From Thiohalobacter sp. (GTDB lineage: Bacteria > Pseudomonadota > Gammaproteobacteria > Thiohalobacterales > Thiohalobacteraceae), in assembly GCA_027030825.1 (NCBI GenBank), contig JALVEM010000227.1, positions 1 to 10,822 on the forward strand: DNA of 10,822 bases. The letters are read 5' to 3'. Positions 6,600 through 10,822 of this stretch are shown here, piece by piece (positions within the stretch are counted from its first letter, which is position 1; every line of letters begins with the position of its first letter). The notes below the pieces were generated by a model. That model worked only from the letters and a program-made list of their open reading frames with translations, had not been told where the DNA came from and ran no database searches. A program made the translations under genes and the position numbers.

Positions 6600-6682
6600 G
6601 GCGTACCCCCTGGCAACTCGAAAAGATATTGTTGTTGTCTTCCCTTATCGGCCACGGAGGCGGTTGCTTGAGACAGAGCGTG
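6600..6682 (-). promoter_or_regulatory. 83-bp leader of the cyclase gene with an AT-rich block; promoter possible
   Basis: The gap between the moeB-like gene and the cyclase contains one of the few AT-rich blocks in the window, about 6618-6650, reading AATATCTTTT on the - strand. A good ribosome binding site (AGGGGG, 6606-6611) closes the leader. I could not align a convincing -35/-10 pair at 16-18 bp spacing. A promoter is suggested by base composition and by the break in tight gene packing, not by a motif. No terminator hairpin with a T-run is visible for the upstream gene. Confidence 0.3.
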
Positions 6683-7453
6683 TCAGGATTCGCCACAGGC
6701 CGGGCATTCGGGGTCGCGCGGCAGCCGCAGCATCCGCAGCTCGAGATGCAGGCCGTCGAAGACCAGCAGGCGGCCGGCGGCCGGGGTGCCCAGCCCCGCC
6801 AGCAGGCGCAGGGCCTCGAGGGCCTGGAGGCTGCCGATGACGCCCACCACGGGCGAGAGGATGCCGTTCTCGGCGCAGGTCTCCTCTGCCTCGCCCTGTT
6901 CGCGGTAGAGGCAGCGGTAGCAGGGGCTCTCGGGATCGCGGGGATCGAAGACGGCGAGCTGCCCCTCGAAGCGGATCGCTGCACCGGAGACCAGCGGCCT
7001 TTTCCGTGCCAGGCAGGCCCGGTTGACTTCGAAGCGGGTCCGGAAGTTGTCGCTGCAGTCGAGGACCACGTCGGCCTCGCGCACGGCGTCCTCGAGCGCC
7101 TTGCCTTCCAGGGCCACCGGCAGGATGTCGATGTGCACGTCGGGATTGAGAGCGGCCAGCCGGTCCCGCGCCGAATCCACCTTGGGCCGGCCGGCATCGT
7201 CCATGCCATGGAGTATCTGGCGCTGCAGATTGGAAAGCTCGACCCGGTCGGGGTCGGCGAGAACGAGACGGCCGACACCTGCAGCGGCCAGATACAGGGC
7301 CGCGGGCGAACCCAGCCCCCCCATGCCGACGATGAGGGCGGTGGAGGCGAGGAGCCGTTCCTGCGCCTCGACGCCGAACTCGGGCAGCATGATCTGGCGG
7401 CTGTAGCGCAGCAGCCGTTCGTCGTCGAGCTCGTGGCGGGGATGATCGGTCAT
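6683..7453 (-). CDS. moeB: MoeB/ThiF/HesA-family adenylyltransferase (E1-like enzyme)
   Basis: 256 residues, close to the usual ~250 for MoeB and ThiF. The N-terminus (LLRYSRQIMLPEFGVEAQERL) is characteristic. The ATP site includes G43-M-G-G-L-G-S49, D67 (VLADPDRVELSNLQRQILH), K91 (GRPKVDSAR) and D132/D135 (LDCSDNFRTR). Zinc is expected to be held by C178-x2-C181 (SPCYRCLY) and C250-x2-C253 (CPACGES). C193 in the 'ETCAENGILSPVVGVIG' segment matches the conserved cysteine of the group. The enzyme adenylates the C-terminal glycine of a sulfur carrier (MoaD for molybdopterin, ThiS for thiazole), preparing it for thiocarboxylate formation. There is no rhodanese domain. Sequence alone does not separate MoeB from ThiF; the position after hemA-prfA-prmC is where moeB sits in many gammaproteobacteria, hence the symbol. 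No clear Shine-Dalgarno site precedes the ATG. Confidence 0.88.
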   Translation of the reverse strand: MTDHPRHELDDERLLRYSRQIMLPEFGVEAQERLLASTALIVGMGGLGSPAALYLAAAGVGRLVLADPDRVELSNLQRQILHGMDDAGRPKVDSARDRLAALNPDVHIDILPVALEGKALEDAVREADVVLDCSDNFRTRFEVNRACLARKRPLVSGAAIRFEGQLAVFDPRDPESPCYRCLYREQGEAEETCAENGILSPVVGVIGSLQALEALRLLAGLGTPAAGRLLVFDGLHLELRMLRLPRDPECPACGES

Positions 7454-7483
7454 GGCGGGCGGATGGATCGGAAACGGCGCGCC

Positions 7484-7495
7484 GGGCGTACGCCC
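7484..7495. repeat. 12-bp perfect palindrome between the Cys-rich gene and moeB
   Basis: GGGCGTACGCCC is its own reverse complement, and a flanking CC/GG with one bulged base could extend it. It lies in the 60-bp gap before moeB. As RNA it could form a short GC stem with a GTAC loop. There is no T-run after it, so it is not a canonical intrinsic terminator. It could be a pause or processing hairpin, a protein-binding site, or chance in GC-rich DNA. Confidence 0.4.
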
Positions 7496-7513
7496 CGGTC
7501 TGCTGGCCGACGG

Positions 7514-7933
7514 TCAGAGATACTTGCGCCAGTGTTCCGGCCGCGGATCCCGGCAGCCGTGCGGCCGCTGGCGGTAGGTGTTCACGAACACGGCCTGGGT
7601 GCAGTTGCGACTGCCGCGGCTGCAGCCGAGCCGGGCCTGCTGGCAGCTGTCGCAATAATACCAGAGCGCGCGCCGCATCTTGGTCATCAGGCTGTTGTCC
7701 AGATGGAAGCCCATCTCCGCGAGCAGGTTTTCCAGCGCCTCGAGATTGACCTGGCGGATGTCGTAGCTGACGGCCAGCCGGTCGGCATCCAAGGGCCGCA
7801 CCTGGGTCACGCCCAGCACGTCGCTCAGAACGAGTGCAGCCGCCTGCGCCTGCCGACCTTCCGCGTGCGGGCCCCGGAAGCAGATCTCCCGGTGCTTGAT
7901 GACGTCCTCGAGCATCTCGTCCATGACTTCCAT
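7514..7933 (-). CDS. Cys-rich small protein with an HMA-like N-terminal fold, function unknown
   Basis: 139 residues from the ATG at 7933. The open frame extends to 8050, but a strong promoter at 7973-8001 lies inside the extension and would give a start of transcription near 7966, so upstream starts are unlikely. A second ATG at 7924 is an alternative; no site is supported by a good Shine-Dalgarno sequence. Residues ~14-80 have the beta-alpha-beta-beta-alpha-beta rhythm of heavy-metal-associated domains: EICFRGPHAEGRQAQAAALV, GVTQVRPLDADRLAVSYD, then NLEALENLLAEMGF. The usual HMA metal loop CxxC is absent. The C-terminal third instead has a cysteine cluster, C94-x2-C97-x6-C104-x6-C111-x15-C127, in YYCDSCQQARLGCSRG and RQRPHGCRDPRPEHWRKYL. 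Metal or Fe-S binding is inference. It has no signal peptide or membrane segment. The protein sits between prmC and moeB, where many relatives have nothing. Confidence 0.8.
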   Translation of the reverse strand: MEVMDEMLEDVIKHREICFRGPHAEGRQAQAAALVLSDVLGVTQVRPLDADRLAVSYDIRQVNLEALENLLAEMGFHLDNSLMTKMRRALWYYCDSCQQARLGCSRGSRNCTQAVFVNTYRQRPHGCRDPRPEHWRKYL

Positions 7934-7972
7934 CGTAACGCGCGCGGGGGGATATGCAAGCATTCGGTAGGG

Positions 7973-8001
7973 TTTATAAGTGCAGAGCCATATGCTGTCA
8001 T
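7973..8001 (-). promoter_or_regulatory. Sigma-70-type promoter for the Cys-rich gene
   Basis: On the - strand, ATGACA (7996-8001; 5 of 6 matches to TTGACA) is followed by a 17-bp spacer and TATAAA (7973-7978; 5 of 6 matches to TATAAT). This is the best promoter I can find in the window. It lies in the 88-bp gap just after prmC. Predicted transcription start is near 7966, giving a leader of about 33 bases to the ATG at 7933. It would let the Cys-rich gene and moeB be expressed separately from hemA-prfA-prmC. Confidence 0.7.
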
Positions 8002-8021
8002 TCTGAATCGGCCGGGACCGG

Positions 8022-8849
8022 TCACGATGGCCGCCGGGCCTCCAGCACACGGGGCAGGCCGGCCGGATCCCGATGCAGCCGAATGTCTCCGAGGCCTGCC
8101 CGGCGGGCGAGGCGCGCGGCGTTCTCCGCCTGGTCGTGGCCGTGCTCGATCAGGACATGGCTCCCCGGGCGCAGCCGCGATGCGGCCTGCGGCAGCAGGA
8201 CCCGCAGCGCATCCAGGCCGTCGGGACCGGCGACCAGGGCGGCACGGGGTTCATGGGGCAGGTCGCCCTGCTGCAGATGGGGGTCGCTTTCGGCCACGTA
8301 GGGCGGATTGGCCACCAGCAGGTCCAGCGAATCCGGGGCGATGGCGGCCAGCCAGTCGCCCTGGATCAGCGCGAGATTGTGAAGGCCCAGGCGGTCACGA
8401 TTGCGGGCGGCGACGGCCAGCGCTTCGCGGCTGCGGTCGAGCGCGAAGATCTGCGCCCGCGGGCGTTCGCTGGCGATCGCCAGTGCGATGGCCCCCGAAC
8501 CCGTGCCGGCATCGAGCACCCGGCACGGGCGGTCTGCGGGGATGCGTGCCAGCGCCCGTTCGACGAGGGTCTCGGTCTCCGGGCGCGGCACCAGCGTGGC
8601 CGGCGAGACTTCCAGCTCGAGCGACCAGAATTCCCGGCGGCCGAGGAGATAGGCCACCGGCACGCCGCGCACGCGCTCGGCGAGCAGCGCCTGGAATCGC
8701 GCCAGCTCGGCATCCTTCAGCCGATTCTCCGGCCAGGCCAGCAGGTGGCTGCGTTCGCAAGCGAGGGCGTGGGCGAGCAGCAGCTCGGCCTCGAGTCGCG
8801 GCACCCGGCGTTCCGCCTCGGCCAGGGTTTCGCGAATGGTGGGGCTCAT
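8022..8849 (-). CDS. prmC: Release factor glutamine N5-methyltransferase PrmC (HemK)
   Basis: 275 residues, against 277 in E. coli. The start chosen is the ATG overlapping the prfA stop (ATGA, 8846-8849); the frame is open further upstream but only as shadow of prfA. An N-terminal helical substrate-recognition domain (~1-75) includes LEAELLLAHAL and RGVPVAYLLGRREFWSLEL. LVPRPETETLVE at 86-97 is a PrmC signature. The SAM-binding loop is DAGTGSGAIALA (113-124), and the catalytic NPPY is at 181-184 with VANPPYVAESD. EPRAALVAGPDGLDALR at 200-216 completes the family pattern. The enzyme methylates the glutamine of the GGQ loop in release factors 1 and 2, raising termination efficiency. It acts on the product of the overlapping upstream gene. 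No strong ribosome binding site is seen; translational coupling is likely. Confidence 0.96.
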   Translation of the reverse strand: MSPTIRETLAEAERRVPRLEAELLLAHALACERSHLLAWPENRLKDAELARFQALLAERVRGVPVAYLLGRREFWSLELEVSPATLVPRPETETLVERALARIPADRPCRVLDAGTGSGAIALAIASERPRAQIFALDRSREALAVAARNRDRLGLHNLALIQGDWLAAIAPDSLDLLVANPPYVAESDPHLQQGDLPHEPRAALVAGPDGLDALRVLLPQAASRLRPGSHVLIEHGHDQAENAARLARRAGLGDIRLHRDPAGLPRVLEARRPS

Positions 8850-9922
8850 TGCTGCAGGGCGGCGAGTCGTTCCGCGCGGTCTTCCGCGAGCAGGGGCTCG
8901 ATGAGCTGGTCGAGGTCGCCTTCCAGGATGTCTTCCAGCCGGTAGAGCGTGAGGTTGATCCGGTGGTCCGTGACCCGGCCCTGGGGGAAGTTGTAGGTGC
9001 GAATACGCTCGGAGCGGTCGCCGCTCCCCACCAGGCTGCGCCGCGTGGCGGCCTGTTCCGCTTCCCGTGCCCGCCGCTCGCGATCGAGCAGGCGCGCCGC
9101 GAGCAGCGCCATGGCCCGGGCGCGGTTCTTGTGCTGGGAACGTTCGTCCTGGCATTCCACCACGATGCCGGTGGGCAGATGGGTGATGCGCACGGCGGAA
9201 TCGGTCTTGTTCACGTGCTGGCCCCCGGCGCCGGAGGCGCGGAAGGTGTCGATGCGCAGGTCGGAAGGGTCGATGTCGACGGACTCCACGGCCTCGACCT
9301 CGGGGAGTATCGCCACGGTGGCGGCCGAAGTGTGGATGCGTCCCTGCGACTCGGTCTCCGGGACCCGCTGGACGCGGTGCGCGCCGGACTCGAACTTGAG
9401 CCGCGACCAGGCGCCCTTGCCGATCACGCGGGCGATGATCTCGCGATAGCCTCCGTGTTCGCCCTCGCTGGCGCTCAGGATTTCGATCTTCCAGCCGCGC
9501 CGTTCGGCGTAGCGGGCATACATGCGAAAGAGGTCGCCGGCGAACAGGGCGGCCTCGTCTCCGCCCGTGCCCGCGCGGATCTCGAGAAAGATGTTGCGCT
9601 CGTCGAGCGGATCCTTCTGCACCAGATGCTGCTGGAGTTCCTGTTCCAGCGAAGCGATGCGCCGTTCGGCGTCCCTGAGTTCCTCCCTGGCCATGTCGGC
9701 CAGCTCGGGGTCGTCCAGCATTTCCCGGGCGGCCTCGGCATCGGCGTGCGCACGGCGCCAGGCCTGCCAGGTCGTCGCCAGCGGCTCGAGCTGGGCGTAT
9801 TCCGTGGAGAGCGCACGGTAGCGCTCCGCGTCGCCCAGCACTTCGGGATCGGCGAGCAGCCGTGCGAGTTCCTCGTGACGCTCGACGAGTCGTTCCAGTC
9901 TGTTTCTGATGGCCGGTGTCAC
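8846..9922 (-). CDS. prfA: Peptide chain release factor 1
   Basis: 358 residues; E. coli RF1 has 360. The start is GTG at 9920-9922, overlapping the hemA stop (GTGA), with a GAAG about 8 bp upstream. The N-terminal helical domain (1-~105) is followed by FLEIRAGTGGDEAALFAGDLFRMY, ILSASEGEHGGYREII and LKFESGAHRVQRVPETESQGRIHTSA. The codon-recognition tripeptide PxT is P188-E-T190, so it reads UAA and UAG. The peptidyl-tRNA hydrolysis loop GGQ is at 233-235 in RASGAGGQHVNKTDSAVR, whose Q235 is the PrmC target. The tail DRSERIRTYNFPQGRVTDHRINLTLYRL is highly conserved. E. coli has PAT at the tripeptide; the middle residue varies among RF1 proteins, so PET is not alarming. Confidence 0.98.
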   Translation of the reverse strand: MTPAIRNRLERLVERHEELARLLADPEVLGDAERYRALSTEYAQLEPLATTWQAWRRAHADAEAAREMLDDPELADMAREELRDAERRIASLEQELQQHLVQKDPLDERNIFLEIRAGTGGDEAALFAGDLFRMYARYAERRGWKIEILSASEGEHGGYREIIARVIGKGAWSRLKFESGAHRVQRVPETESQGRIHTSAATVAILPEVEAVESVDIDPSDLRIDTFRASGAGGQHVNKTDSAVRITHLPTGIVVECQDERSQHKNRARAMALLAARLLDRERRAREAEQAATRRSLVGSGDRSERIRTYNFPQGRVTDHRINLTLYRLEDILEGDLDQLIEPLLAEDRAERLAALQQ

Positions 9923-10822
9923 CTGGGTGCTTCGTCCTGCAGCCCCAGCAGCACGCGGGCCGCCTCGAGGAATTCGGACCGCCCCTCGCTGCCGGCTTCG
10001 CGCAGTGCGCTGCTGGGTGCGTGTGTCAGCTTGTTGGTGAGGGTGTGGGCCAGAAATTCAAGCACTCTGGCCGGCGGCTCGCCCTTCTCCAGGCGCTGGC
10101 GGGCCTTCTGCAGCACTTCGTCGCGCAGGGCCTCGGCACGCCCGCGATAGCTGCGTATCAGGTCCACGGCGTCGAGCGACCGCATCCAGCCGAGGAAGTG
10201 CAGGCAGCGGACGTCGATGATCTCCTCCGCCTGCCGCGCGGCCTCGCGCCGGGAGCGCAGGTTCTCCTCGATCACGTCGCGCAGGTCGTCCACCGTATAG
10301 AGGTAGACGTCCTCGAGTTCCGCGACATCCGGGGCGATGTCGCGGGGAACCGCGATGTCGACCAGGAACATCGGCCGGTGCCGACGGCGGGCGAGGGCGG
10401 CGGCGACCATGTCGCGGTGGATCAGGGGTTCCGGGCTGGCCGTGGAGGTGATGAGGATGTCCGCCTCCGCCAGGTGTCCCGGAATCTCGTCGAGCGCGAT
10501 GGCGTAGGCGTTGAATTCCGTGGCCAGCGCATGGGCGCGCTCGACCGTCCGGTTGGCGATCACCATCCGGCCGGTGCCCTGTTCGTGCAGGTGCCTGGCG
10601 GCCAGCTCGATGGTCTCGCCGGCACCGACCAGCAGGGCCGTCTGTTCCGACAGGTCTCCGAAGATCTGGCGGGCCAGGCTGACCGCGGCGAAGGCAACGG
10701 ACACCGCGCTGGCCCCGATGGCGGTGTCGGTACGCACCTGCTTGGCCACGGAGAAGGCGTTCTGGAACAGGCGGTTGAGCAGGGTGCCGACGGTGCCGGC
10801 CTCGCTGGCGATCCGGAATGCC
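9919..10822 (-). CDS. hemA: Glutamyl-tRNA reductase, partial (N-terminus beyond the window)
   Basis: The frame is open from the TGA at 9919-9921 to the right edge, giving 300 residues of the C-terminal part; full-length enzymes have about 420, so roughly the first 120, including the catalytic cysteine, are missing. The GTG at 10749 is an internal valine, not a start: the upstream codons continue the family sequence (EAGTVGTLLNRLFQNAFS before VAKQVRTDTAIGASAVSVAF). The NADPH-binding segment is ALLVGAGETIELAARHL, followed by MVIANRTVERAHALA, ITSTASPEPLIH and PMFLVDIAVPRDIAPDVAELEDVYLYTVDDL. The C-terminal dimerisation helices include LRSYRGRAEALRDEVL-like sequence and LTNKLTHAPSSALREA. HemA reduces glutamyl-tRNA to glutamate-1-semialdehyde, the committed step of the C5 route to haem and other tetrapyrroles. 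It overlaps prfA by 4 bp, the usual gammaproteobacterial arrangement. Confidence 0.97.
   Translation of the reverse strand, partial: AFRIASEAGTVGTLLNRLFQNAFSVAKQVRTDTAIGASAVSVAFAAVSLARQIFGDLSEQTALLVGAGETIELAARHLHEQGTGRMVIANRTVERAHALATEFNAYAIALDEIPGHLAEADILITSTASPEPLIHRDMVAAALARRRHRPMFLVDIAVPRDIAPDVAELEDVYLYTVDDLRDVIEENLRSRREAARQAEEIIDVRCLHFLGWMRSLDAVDLIRSYRGRAEALRDEVLQKARQRLEKGEPPARVLEFLAHTLTNKLTHAPSSALREAGSEGRSEFLEAARVLLGLQDEAPR

Noticed and set aside
7934..8050. N-terminal extension of the Cys-rich protein to 8050
   Set aside because: It would contain the promoter and overlap the prmC 3' end; the added residues show no conserved-looking sequence.
8850..9155. N-terminal extension of prmC to 9155
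   Set aside because: The extension overlaps conserved prfA codons, and PrmC family members begin at the ATG overlapping the prfA stop.
9353..9364. PET in place of PAT at the RF1 codon-recognition tripeptide
   Set aside because: The family consensus is PxT with a variable middle residue, so this does not suggest altered stop-codon reading.
6629..10150. A stop-free + strand frame of 1173 codons running opposite the cyclase leader, moeB, the Cys-rich gene, prmC, prfA and the end of hemA
   Set aside because: It is antisense to several strongly conserved genes, crosses their intergenic gaps, and its translation is low-complexity and rich in Gly, Ala, Arg and Pro. High G+C and codon bias explain the lack of stops.

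Overview
This is a dense, high-GC stretch (by eye about two thirds G+C) of what looks like an ordinary chromosome. It holds thirteen protein genes, two of them cut by the window edges. No RNA gene, insertion sequence, CRISPR array or prophage signature is visible, and no gene-free stretch exceeds 100 bases. The gene content points to a gammaproteobacterium: the hemA-prfA-prmC-moeB order, a bifunctional-type ArgA with a fused GNAT domain, a CpdA-type phosphodiesterase and type II secretion genes. A sulfur-oxidising or purple-sulfur-type lineage such as the Chromatiales is plausible, but that is inference and cannot be proved from this window.

Layout: the left 2.6 kb is on the + strand. It carries the end of the secretion ATPase gene gspE, all of gspF, and an MFS exporter gene whose start codon overlaps the gspF stop. 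Everything from 2.6 kb to the right edge is on the - strand and meets the + genes tail to tail with a 9-bp overlap. Read in the direction of transcription (right to left), the - strand genes are hemA (partial), prfA, prmC, a Cys-rich small protein with its own good promoter, a MoeB/ThiF-type E1-like enzyme, a CBS-GGDEF diguanylate cyclase, a JAMM/M67 metallopeptidase, an overlapping 114-aa protein of unknown function, argA, and cpdA.

How the genes work together: hemA-prfA-prmC is the classic unit of the first committed step of tetrapyrrole synthesis plus release factor 1 and the methylase that modifies its GGQ loop. They are joined by 4-bp overlaps. The E1-like adenylyltransferase and the JAMM peptidase are the two classes of enzyme that activate and trim or release ubiquitin-like sulfur carriers (ThiS, MoaD, CysO types). 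No carrier gene is present here, so the carrier would be encoded elsewhere. The cyclase makes c-di-GMP and CpdA degrades cAMP, so two second-messenger enzymes sit on the same strand about 2.2 kb apart. argA starts arginine synthesis and is translationally coupled to cpdA.

Most of the window is conserved housekeeping sequence. The parts that deserve attention are the Cys-rich 139-aa protein with its own promoter, the JAMM/114-aa gene pair, the placement of a c-di-GMP cyclase between the E1-like and JAMM genes, and the gspF-MFS coupling with no gspG following. I do not see convincing evidence for a wholly new system.
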